NCBI GenBank assembly: GCA_947176455.1
Contig: CAMWQQ010000120.1
Coordinates: 1 to 5,739 of the forward strand
DNA from: an uncultured Odoribacter sp.
GTDB lineage: Bacteria > Bacteroidota > Bacteroidia > Bacteroidales > Marinifilaceae
Length of the DNA: 5,739 nucleotides
Reading direction: 5' to 3'
Part shown: piece after piece, positions 1-4,597 of the stretch
Layout of the letters: every line of letters starts with the position of its first letter
How positions within the stretch are numbered: the stretch's first letter is position 1
Made by a program: the position numbers and the translations under genes
Notes under the pieces: model-generated
The model's database searches: none
What the model saw: only the letters and a program-made list of their open reading frames with translations
Told to the model about the DNA's origin: nothing

Positions 1-318
1 CAACCGTGCGAAATTCTGGTCGAGGTCGGTCAATCCGATTTCCGCGTCCACCATAAACAGGATGACATCGGCTTCGTCCATGGCAAGAAGCACCTGTTTG
101 TTGATTTCTTCCTCGAATATGTCATCGCTGTTGCATACATATCCGCCGGTATCTATGACGGAAAACTCTTTCCCGTTCCAATGCGATTTCCCGTAATTCC
201 GGTCGCGCGTCACGCCGCTTTCTTCGTTGACAATGGCTTTCCGGCCACCGATTAGCCGGTTGAAAAGCGTCGATTTCCCTACGTTCGGTCTTCCTACGAT
301 TGCTACTATGTTGCTCAT
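1..318 (-). CDS. der: GTPase Der (EngA), N-terminal part of the first G domain; runs off the window
   Basis: Der is a tandem-GTPase protein that helps mature the 50S ribosomal subunit in the cytoplasm. Only the first 106 codons lie in the window; the reading frame continues past position 1. Visible in order: a P-loop GRPNVGKST at residues 9-17 (G1), the switch I segment VTRDR at 36-40 (G2) and DTGG at 56-59 (G3). The second half of G domain 1 (NKxD), G domain 2 and the KH-like C-terminus must lie outside. VTRDR and DTGG after GRPNVGKS are typical of Der and differ from the Era next door. The start codon at 316-318 is the only one that gives the usual short [12 protein letters not shown] beginning. 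No strong Shine-Dalgarno sequence precedes it, which is normal in Bacteroidota. It lies 48 bases downstream of era on the same strand and is probably co-transcribed with it. I am very sure of the identity. Confidence 0.97.
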   Translation of the reverse strand, partial: MSNIVAIVGRPNVGKSTLFNRLIGGRKAIVNEESGVTRDRNYGKSHWNGKEFSVIDTGGYVCNSDDIFEEEINKQVLLAMDEADVILFMVDAEIGLTDLDQNFARL

Positions 319-327
319 AATGATTTA

Positions 328-365
328 AAAGGCAGGCTTGAATCACTCATTTCGTTTGCCTGCTT
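328..365 (-). terminator. Terminator-like hairpin between era and der
   Basis: Read on the minus strand, GCAGGC (358-363) pairs perfectly with GCCTGC (332-337), and CTTTT follows at once. The loop is 20 nt and the T run is only four, so this is a weak or partial terminator at best. Its position just after the era stop and 14 bases or so before the der start suggests it could reduce read-through into der or stabilise the era 3' end. The pairing is seen directly; the function is inferred. Confidence 0.4.
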
Positions 366-366
366 G

Positions 367-1248
367 TTATTGGTTTGCGTATCCGAAATTTTTTAATTCA
401 CTCTCTTTGTTCCGCCAGTCTTTCAGCACTTTGACATACAGGTTCAGGAATACTTTTTTCCCGAAGAACGCTTCGATGTCCATGCGTGCCTGTATGCCCA
501 CCTTTTTCAGGGCTTCTCCCTGGCTTCCGATGAGGATGCCTTTTTGTGAGGAACGTTCGACGTAGATGACTGCCATGATGTTGATGCGTTTGGCGTCTTC
601 TTTGAATTCTTCCACTTCCACTTCCACGGAGTAGGGGACTTCCTTGTCGTAATTCAATAGAATCTTTTCCCGGATGATTTCATTGACAAAGAAACGTGCC
701 GGAAGGTCGGTCAGTTCGTCTTTCGAGAAAAAGGGTTCACCTTCGGGCAACAATTCGATGATGCGTTTCAACAAATTGTCGACATTGAAATTCTCCGTGG
801 CAGACAAAGGGAATATTTCCGCCTTCGGGATGAGTTCTTTCCATTTGTCGAACTGGGTTTCCAGTTTCTCTTGCGTCGTGCGGTCGATTTTGTTGATGAC
901 CAGCAATACCGGTGTCTTGGATTTGTTGACTTTTTCGATGAAGTCCAGGTTTTTGTCAGGATTTTCGACGACGTCGGTCACATACAGGATGATGTCTGCG
1001 TCCACCAGTGCCGATTTGGAAAATTCCAGCATGTATTCCTGCATCTTGTAGGAAGGTTTCACCACTCCGGGCGTATCTGAAAATACAATCTGGTAGTCGT
1101 CCGTGTTGACGATGCCTTTGATGCGATGACGCGTGGTCTGGGATTTCGACGTGATAATCGAAATCTTTTCCCCGACCAACCGGTTCATCAGGGTGGATTT
1201 CCCTACGTTCGGGTTTCCTACGATGTTAACGAATCCTGCTTTGTGCAT
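367..1248 (-). CDS. era: GTPase Era, 30S ribosome assembly factor
   Basis: Era binds GTP and the 3' end of 16S rRNA and acts in the late steps of small-subunit assembly. The 293-residue protein has the usual family length. Motifs in order: P-loop GNPNVGKS at residues 11-18, switch I TTRHRI around 38-43, DTPG at 58-61, NKID at 119-122, SAT at 149-151. After about residue 195 comes the type II KH RNA-binding domain, with its GxxG loop inside LIGSQGEALKK (G241 and G244), ending in the typical LYVKV-x-x-DWR stretch at about 270-279. The domain set is complete and no key residue is missing. The start at 1246-1248 gives the standard short N-terminus before the P-loop, and no better start lies upstream. 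In many Bacteroidales era follows fabH. Here no gene precedes it on its own strand within the window, and it has its own leader with a -7 box and hairpin. It is followed by der. Confidence 0.98.
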   Translation of the reverse strand: MHKAGFVNIVGNPNVGKSTLMNRLVGEKISIITSKSQTTRHRIKGIVNTDDYQIVFSDTPGVVKPSYKMQEYMLEFSKSALVDADIILYVTDVVENPDKNLDFIEKVNKSKTPVLLVINKIDRTTQEKLETQFDKWKELIPKAEIFPLSATENFNVDNLLKRIIELLPEGEPFFSKDELTDLPARFFVNEIIREKILLNYDKEVPYSVEVEVEEFKEDAKRINIMAVIYVERSSQKGILIGSQGEALKKVGIQARMDIEAFFGKKVFLNLYVKVLKDWRNKESELKNFGYANQ

Positions 1249-1263
1249 AACTGTCAGTTTTGA

Positions 1264-1286
1264 TGGTCGTTGGCGTGCAACGACCG
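1264..1286 (-). promoter_or_regulatory. Hairpin in the 5' leader of era
   Basis: GGTCGTTG (1265-1272) and CAACGACC (1278-1285) form a perfect 8-bp stem around a 5-base loop, with one further G-T wobble at the base. If transcription starts about 7 bases after the -7 box at 1298-1305, the hairpin lies close to the 5' end of the era mRNA. No T run follows it, so it is not a terminator. It may protect the 5' end or be a control site. The structure is certain; the role is inferred. Confidence 0.55.
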
Positions 1287-1297
1287 CTTGGCGGGGA

Positions 1298-1305
1298 CAA
1301 AGATA
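1298..1305 (-). promoter_or_regulatory. Putative -7 box for era (TATCTTTG)
   Basis: On the minus strand this octamer reads TATCTTTG, a perfect match to the Bacteroidota -7 consensus TAnnTTTG. It lies 49 bases upstream of the era start. No TTTG is present 19 bases further upstream (TATA is found there instead), so the -33 element is weak or absent. It is the same octamer as in the plus-strand promoter at 1435-1465. Confidence 0.55.
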
Positions 1306-1434
1306 GTGTTTTATACTGAATTTTTATATACGGGAGCAAAACAACAAGAACCACGTGTTCCAGTTGTCGCTGGGATGCTGTTTGAATAATCTGTTTTGGA
1401 AATAAAACATTTTCATCAAATTAGCTATTGAAAT

Positions 1435-1465
1435 TTTGTGAGTAGTAAATTATTTGCTATCTTTG
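1435..1465 (+). promoter_or_regulatory. Canonical Bacteroidota promoter for a candidate small RNA
   Basis: TTTG at 1435-1438 and TATCTTTG at 1458-1465 are separated by exactly 19 bases, which is the textbook arrangement for the Bacteroidota primary sigma factor (TTTG-N17..23-TAnnTTTG). The start point is expected about 5-8 bases further on, near 1471. No gene of normal size begins in the following 200 bases; an intrinsic terminator follows instead. The inverted repeat CTTTG-N5-CAAAG (1461-1475) overlaps the -7 box and the presumed start point and could be an operator. Confidence 0.75.
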
Positions 1466-1470
1466 TATCA

Positions 1471-1577
1471 CAAAGGGTAGTTTCCCCTTGAAAGAAATAC
1501 TTCGAGTGCGCAAGCAACGATTTTAGGGATCGGTTTTGCCCGGTCGGAAAGAGCAGTCGAAAGACCGCTCTTTTTTA
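1471..1577 (+). ncRNA. Candidate independent small RNA of about 105 nt, family unknown
   Basis: The stretch is bounded on the left by a complete promoter and on the right by a strong intrinsic terminator, and it has no ATG-initiated reading frame. Three foldable parts are visible: a 5' hairpin AAGGG (1473-1477) with CCCTT (1485-1489); a middle hairpin GATCGG (1528-1533) with CCGGTC (1540-1545, one G-T pair); and the terminator stem (1548-1573) closed by a GAAA tetraloop. The 3' arm of the terminator (GACCG, 1563-1567) can also pair with CGGTC (1541-1545), which excludes both the middle hairpin and the terminator. The next gene has its own promoter 70 bases later, so a stand-alone RNA fits better than a leader, although an attenuator in front of the DUF4160 gene remains possible. 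I do not recognise SRP RNA, 6S, tmRNA, RNase P or a known riboswitch. The Bacteroidales-1 RNA family is also bounded by a promoter and a terminator and should be compared, but I cannot match it by eye. Confidence 0.55.
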
Positions 1578-1580
1578 TTT
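1548..1580 (+). terminator. Intrinsic terminator of the candidate small RNA
   Basis: AAAGAGC (1548-1554) pairs with GCTCTTT (1567-1573). After one A-C mismatch, GTC (1556-1558) pairs with GAC (1563-1565) around a GAAA tetraloop. A run of six T (1571-1576) then ATTT follows. This has the full form of a rho-independent terminator on the plus strand. On the minus strand the following bases are not a good T run, so it acts in one direction. Confidence 0.85.
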
Positions 1581-1648
1581 AATGCGGAATTATTTTCTGT
1601 CCCAACAATATCCATTGTTTTGAAAAAGAAATAGTTTTTATGGGACTG

Positions 1649-1679
1649 TTTGAGGTGATAAATATATTACCTATATTTG
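1649..1679 (+). promoter_or_regulatory. Canonical promoter of the DUF4160-DUF2442 operon
   Basis: TTTG at 1649-1652 and TATATTTG at 1672-1679 have a spacer of exactly 19 bases, a perfect Bacteroidota promoter. The start point is expected near 1686, which leaves a leader of fewer than 20 bases before the start codon at 1704. The operon therefore does not depend on the small-RNA promoter upstream. Confidence 0.8.
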
Positions 1680-1703
1680 TGGTAATTCTAAAATGATAAC
1701 GGT

Positions 1704-1952
1704 ATGCCTGTCCTTTTTATATTCTTTGGTCTGCGTTTTATGTTTTTTTCCAATGACCATGAACCGATTCACATACATGTGGTAAAAGGTAAAGGAAACG
1801 TAAAAGAGAATGCCAAATATTCAATATTGCCTGAAATAAAATTAATGGAAAATAATGGACTGCAACCCAGTGAATTGAAATTGGCAGAAGCGATTATTGA
1901 GGAAAATGCAGAGATTATCGTGGAAAAATGGAATGAGTATTTCAATAAATAG
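1704..1952 (+). CDS. DUF4160 family small protein
   Basis: An 82-residue protein with the DUF4160 pattern: a short beta-rich start MPVLFIFFGLRFMFF, then the family signature SNDHEPIHIHV at residues 16-26 with three histidines (19, 23, 25), a short lysine-rich strand, and a C-terminal helix ending in VEKWNEYF (73-80). The length is usual for the family. The biochemical function is not established to my knowledge. The histidine cluster could suggest metal or nucleic-acid contact, but that is speculation. The gene lies 6 bases before a DUF2442 gene, a pairing that recurs in many bacteria and resembles a two-gene toxin-antitoxin-like module. The start at 1704 fits the conserved MP- beginning of the family. 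An earlier ATG at 1693 is in another frame. The DNA is very AT-rich: bases 1801-1860 contain 15 G or C in 60, far below the flanking genes. Confidence 0.88.
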   Translation: MPVLFIFFGLRFMFFSNDHEPIHIHVVKGKGNVKENAKYSILPEIKLMENNGLQPSELKLAEAIIEENAEIIVEKWNEYFNK

Positions 1953-1958
1953 CAGGTT

Positions 1959-2387
1959 ATGGAAGTAGAGGTTGTCAAAGTGTGGGTAGATGATGCTTAT
2001 GTAAATATAGAGACCCGTGATGGTCGGGTAATGTCGGAAAAGATAGCGGACTATTATAGGCTTCGTTGTGCTACGCCGGAGCAAAGGCAGCACTTTGAAT
2101 ATGACAATATGGGTATTCATTGGTCTGAATTGGATGAAGATTTGAGTTATGAAGGCTTTTTCCAATCCAAAGAAGCGGATTCTCTGCCGGAGTTATACGC
2201 CTTTTTCAAATCCTATCCGGAAATCAATGTTTCCAAGTTAGCCCGTCGAATGGGAATCAGTCAAAGTTTAATGGCGAGCTATGTCTGTGGTGTCAAGAAA
2301 CCTTCCGCAGAACGTCTAAAAGAAATAGAAACCGCTGTTCGTGCTCTTGGGCAAGAATTGTCGTCTGCTTCTTTGAATATTCATTAA
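1959..2387 (+). CDS. DUF2442 protein with C-terminal helix-turn-helix
   Basis: A 142-residue protein in two parts. Residues 1-68 fit DUF2442, a small beta-rich domain: VVKVWVDDAYVNIETRDG, then the family hallmark IHWSELDEDLSYEGFF at 53-68. Residues 86-135 look like a lambda-repressor or Cro-type helix-turn-helix: VSKLARRMG (91-99) as the first helix, a turn, then ISQSLMASYVCG (100-111) as recognition helix, then KKPSAERLKEIETAV. The same order, DUF2442 domain then repressor-like domain, is known from the structurally solved Nitrosomonas protein NE0471. The start follows the DUF4160 stop by 6 bases, so translation is probably coupled. The HTH makes this the likely DNA-binding partner of the pair, possibly autoregulating the promoter at 1649-1679; that is inference. 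It acts in the cytoplasm. Confidence 0.85.
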   Translation: MEVEVVKVWVDDAYVNIETRDGRVMSEKIADYYRLRCATPEQRQHFEYDNMGIHWSELDEDLSYEGFFQSKEADSLPELYAFFKSYPEINVSKLARRMGISQSLMASYVCGVKKPSAERLKEIETAVRALGQELSSASLNIH

Positions 2388-2420
2388 AAACTATGACCCA
2401 GTTAAAAGCAAATAAATTAG

Positions 2421-2900
2421 ATGCTTATGGTTTTTAAAGTTATTTATAGTTTTATATTGCTTGGAATCTTATTGAGTATTGAATCATGTTATTTCTTCCG
2501 AAGGTCATTGAATGATACTGATGTTGAGCATTCTTGGTTAATTGTCAATCGGTCGGAGCAAGATATAATCTTCAAGGTTTATGCCCCTTCTTATTTGAAC
2601 GTTGGGGATATTAAGCGGGATAGTATATGGCTTATGAAAAATACAATCATTGCTATGGGTGTTGAACCTTTTGAATATTTGACAGCTTGCATTGATTCTG
2701 TTGGCGTTTATGCTCTTGACGGTAAAACGTTAAAAGTGTGGCATGCGTCTGAACAAAACGAAGATAAGCGCCCGTTTTTTTACGAACCTTTCTGGCAAAA
2801 GCGTGAATGGGAAGAGAAAGGATGCGGTTTTATCAATTATGAATGGACATTTGAATTGCTTCCGGAAGATATCGGAATCAAAGGACAAGATGAACCCTAA
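2421..2900 (+). CDS. Small hypothetical lipoprotein, Bacteroidales type
   Basis: I recognise no named family. The 159-residue product begins with a hydrophobic signal peptide (residues about 4-20) ending in a lipobox-like LSIESC with Cys23 as the likely lipidated residue, so it should be anchored in the envelope. The rest is soluble, has no further membrane segment and is rich in aromatic residues. A stretch FFYEPFWQKREWEEK at about 119-133 and EWTFELLPEDI near the C-terminus look like conserved motifs of uncharacterised Bacteroidales lipoproteins. The glutamate at -2 of the lipobox is unusual but allowed. Two starts are possible, 2421 and 2427; both keep the signal peptide. It lies 33 bases after the DUF2442 gene with no promoter seen between them and so is probably the third gene of that operon. 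The coding end is part of the terminator hairpin. It is AT-rich: bases 2461-2520 hold 19 G or C in 60. Confidence 0.75.
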   Translation: MLMVFKVIYSFILLGILLSIESCYFFRRSLNDTDVEHSWLIVNRSEQDIIFKVYAPSYLNVGDIKRDSIWLMKNTIIAMGVEPFEYLTACIDSVGVYALDGKTLKVWHASEQNEDKRPFFYEPFWQKREWEEKGCGFINYEWTFELLPEDIGIKGQDEP

Positions 2901-2930
2901 AAGCTAGACAATAACTTTTAGGGTTCACTT
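2891..2930. terminator. 13-bp perfect hairpin closing the plus-strand operon
   Basis: TGAACCCTAAAAG (2891-2903) and CTTTTAGGGTTCA (2915-2927) are perfectly complementary around an 11-base loop. The left arm contains the lipoprotein stop codon (2898-2900). Only a short CTTT follows on the right, so as an intrinsic terminator it is weak in T residues. It sits between convergent genes, and the symmetrical stem could also stop or protect transcripts arriving from mscL on the other strand. Confidence 0.65.
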
Positions 2931-3000
2931 TAAAACAATTCAGTTTTTTCATGCTGAAAGGCTATGGAATATATGCCCGAAACATTCTTTTTATGGTCAT

Positions 3001-3043
3001 ATAACCTTACAAACTTTATAACCTTACAAACTTTACAAACTTT
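3001..3043. repeat. Tandem direct repeat, 17-bp unit, about 2.5 copies
   Basis: The unit ATAACCTTACAAACTTT occurs at 3001-3017 and again, identical, at 3018-3034. It is followed by the last nine bases of the unit (ACAAACTTT) at 3035-3043. It lies 5 bases after the mscL stop codon, in the convergent region between the lipoprotein gene and mscL. It is not a CRISPR, because there are no spacers. AT-rich arrays of ACAAACTTT-like units are, as far as I recall, frequent between Bacteroidales genes. Confidence 0.9.
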
Positions 3044-3048
3044 CTGAC

Positions 3049-3468
3049 TTATTCCTTTTTCAGCAGGTCGCGGATTTCGGTGAGCAGTTGTTCTTCCTTG
3101 GTGGGAGCGGGGAGGGGTGCCGGCTGGGCGGCTTCTTTTTTCTTCAACTTGTTGATGAGTTTGACGAAGAGGAAGATAGAGAAAGCGACAATCAGAAAGT
3201 CCAAAGCCGTGTCGATGAAATTCCCGTAGTTGATGCTTACCGCTTCCGTCACTTGTCCGGTGGTGGCATCCGTGTGGGCATGTTTCAGTACGATTTTCAA
3301 CTGTTCAAATTTCACTCCTCCGATCAGCAAGCCAATGGGGGGCATGATGATGTCGCTGACCAGGGAAGAGATGATTTTGCCGAAAGCCCCTCCGATGATG
3401 ATACCGATAGCCATGTCGACGACGTTACCTCGCATGGCAAAAGTCTTGAATTCTTTGATAAAGCTCAT
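3049..3468 (-). CDS. mscL: Large-conductance mechanosensitive channel MscL
   Basis: MscL is an inner-membrane pentamer that opens under membrane tension and releases solutes during osmotic downshock. The 139-residue product has the typical length and layout: the amphipathic N-terminal helix [20 protein letters not shown], first membrane helix at about 16-46 with the glycine- and alanine-rich pore lining [13 protein letters not shown], a periplasmic loop at about 50-79, second membrane helix at about 82-106 ending in NKLKKK, and the C-terminal helical bundle [14 protein letters not shown] at 125-138. The frame stays open upstream to a Met at 3729, but those 87 residues overlap the adaptor gene in another frame and do not resemble MscL. 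The start at 3466-3468 gives exactly the family N-terminus. It starts 31 bases after the adaptor stop on the same strand and no promoter of its own is visible, so it is probably the last gene of that transcript. Confidence 0.97.
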   Translation of the reverse strand: MSFIKEFKTFAMRGNVVDMAIGIIIGGAFGKIISSLVSDIIMPPIGLLIGGVKFEQLKIVLKHAHTDATTGQVTEAVSINYGNFIDTALDFLIVAFSIFLFVKLINKLKKKEAAQPAPLPAPTKEEQLLTEIRDLLKKE

Positions 3469-3499
3469 ATTCTTGATTTTGATAGTTGATGATTCGGGG

Positions 3500-4540
3500 T
3501 TATTCCGGTACGATGCGGACGTGCTGTCCCTCCCGGATAGAGGCAAGTCCTGCCGTGACGATGACATCGTGGCTGGCCAGTCCGGATGCTGCCAGGATGT
3601 GTCCGCCCAGCCGGCGGGTTTGAATCTCATGCCGGTGGACCGTCGAACCGGGGGATTTGACGACCCAGACGTATTCTTTGCCGTCGATGCTTTGGAGCGC
3701 GGAAGCCGGGATGATGAACTTGTCGGCAATCATGTTGTCGAGTTCCCAGCTCACTTTGCAGGAAAAGCCCGGAAAAACGTTTTTCCGGAAGGGGGCGAAT
3801 TGTTCGTCGGTGATTTTCAGGATGACGGGGATGCCCGACCCGTTGGACGCGTCGACGTACTCTTTGATGTCTGCGCTGAACAGTCTGCCCTGCTGGCTGT
3901 CGAACTCCACGAAAATTTTCCGGGGCAGGTGCAACAGCCGGGTTCCGGTTTCCGGCAGGGTAAAGTGGATTTCGATGTCCTCCGGGTTCACTAATTTTAC
4001 AATGGCTTGTCCGGCTTGAACCTCTTCAAAGTTGTCAGCGTATTTTTGTTCGATAAAACCGCTGAACGGTGCTTTTAACGTGGTGTACTCCAGGGTGCGG
4101 TGCGCGATGTTCAGGGCTGACGTCGCCCGGACGTAGTCGGCTTCTGCGATTTCCAGATTCTGAACGGCTATGGCATTTGCCTCCAAAAGGCGCTTGTTGC
4201 GCTCGTAAATGGATTGGGAGGTTTGGTAATTGCTCCGTGCCGTTTCGTATTGCAATTGGTAGTCGAGGGGCTTGATTCGGGCGATAATCTGACCCTTTTG
4301 GATTTTTTCGCCCGTCTGCACGTTCATTTCTTCGAGGGTTCCCGGCAGTTTGAAAGCCAGAACGCTGAATTCCGTCGCTTCGACAATTCCCGTGTACGAG
4401 CGGGTGATGCTACCCAATGCCTCCACCTTGATGACTTTGACCGGACGGGGGAATGCGGGGGTGATTTCTCCCGTTTCCTGCTTTCCGCAGGCAAAAAGGA
4501 ACAGGAGTGTTATCGTGGCGTAACCGGCGATTCGGTACAT
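3500..4540 (-). CDS. RND-type efflux periplasmic adaptor (HlyD/AcrA family) lipoprotein
   Basis: Membrane fusion proteins of this family link an inner-membrane RND pump to an outer-membrane TolC-type channel. The 346-residue product is near the usual family length. Residues 1-18 form a lipoprotein signal with a lipobox ending LFAC, Cys18 being the anchor. The first half of the lipoyl-like domain is at about 60-92 ([25 protein letters not shown]), the alpha-helical hairpin at about 93-150, and the second lipoyl half at about 151-185 ([12 protein letters not shown]...[12 protein letters not shown]). The beta-barrel domain follows at about 187-265 and the membrane-proximal domain to the end. No pump or outer-membrane channel gene adjoins it; the next gene downstream is mscL and the next upstream is the nucleoside kinase. 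The partner pump must lie elsewhere, so the substrate cannot be guessed. It starts 57 bases after the kinase stop with no promoter consensus in between. Confidence 0.92.
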   Translation of the reverse strand: MYRIAGYATITLLFLFACGKQETGEITPAFPRPVKVIKVEALGSITRSYTGIVEATEFSVLAFKLPGTLEEMNVQTGEKIQKGQIIARIKPLDYQLQYETARSNYQTSQSIYERNKRLLEANAIAVQNLEIAEADYVRATSALNIAHRTLEYTTLKAPFSGFIEQKYADNFEEVQAGQAIVKLVNPEDIEIHFTLPETGTRLLHLPRKIFVEFDSQQGRLFSADIKEYVDASNGSGIPVILKITDEQFAPFRKNVFPGFSCKVSWELDNMIADKFIIPASALQSIDGKEYVWVVKSPGSTVHRHEIQTRRLGGHILAASGLASHDVIVTAGLASIREGQHVRIVPE

Positions 4541-4597
4541 GGCTGAATAGATTAAGGATTTCTCCTTTTTACGGAGCGCATGTACCGATGTTGCATT

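Noticed and set aside
1488..1526. A 12-codon TTG-initiated frame rich in basic residues inside the candidate RNA, as a leader peptide.
   Set aside because: TTG is a rare start, no ribosome-binding signal is visible, and the length is within chance expectation.
1530..1570. SRP (4.5S) RNA, because of a GGAA followed by AGAGCAG.
   Set aside because: The GGAA is not closed by the conserved SRP helix and asymmetric loop; these bases are part of the intrinsic terminator stem.
1471..1785. A type III toxin-antitoxin arrangement (RNA antitoxin, terminator, toxin).
   Set aside because: The order of promoter, RNA, terminator and small protein gene recalls ToxIN. However, the RNA has no tandem repeats, DUF4160 does not look like ToxN, and the protein gene has its own promoter.
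2393..2437. A 14-codon frame (MTQLKANKLDAYGF) overlapping the start of the lipoprotein gene.
   Set aside because: It is too short to support and has no recognisable similarity; translational coupling to the lipoprotein is conceivable but not shown.
2951..3004. A 17-codon plus-strand frame in the convergent intergenic region.
   Set aside because: It lies downstream of the operon hairpin with no promoter or conserved feature; it is expected by chance.
3001..3043. The tandem repeat as a CRISPR remnant.
   Set aside because: The units are contiguous without spacers and no cas gene is present.
3469..3729. An 87-residue upstream extension of the mscL frame, with a Met at 3729.
   Set aside because: It overlaps the end of the adaptor gene in another frame, has a low-complexity serine- and arginine-rich composition and no resemblance to MscL. 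The Met at 3466-3468 gives the exact family N-terminus.
3230..3994. A 254-codon plus-strand open frame antisense to mscL and the adaptor gene.
   Set aside because: It is wholly antisense to two well-supported genes in GC-rich DNA, has no recognisable domain and no promoter. It is a shadow of their codon structure.
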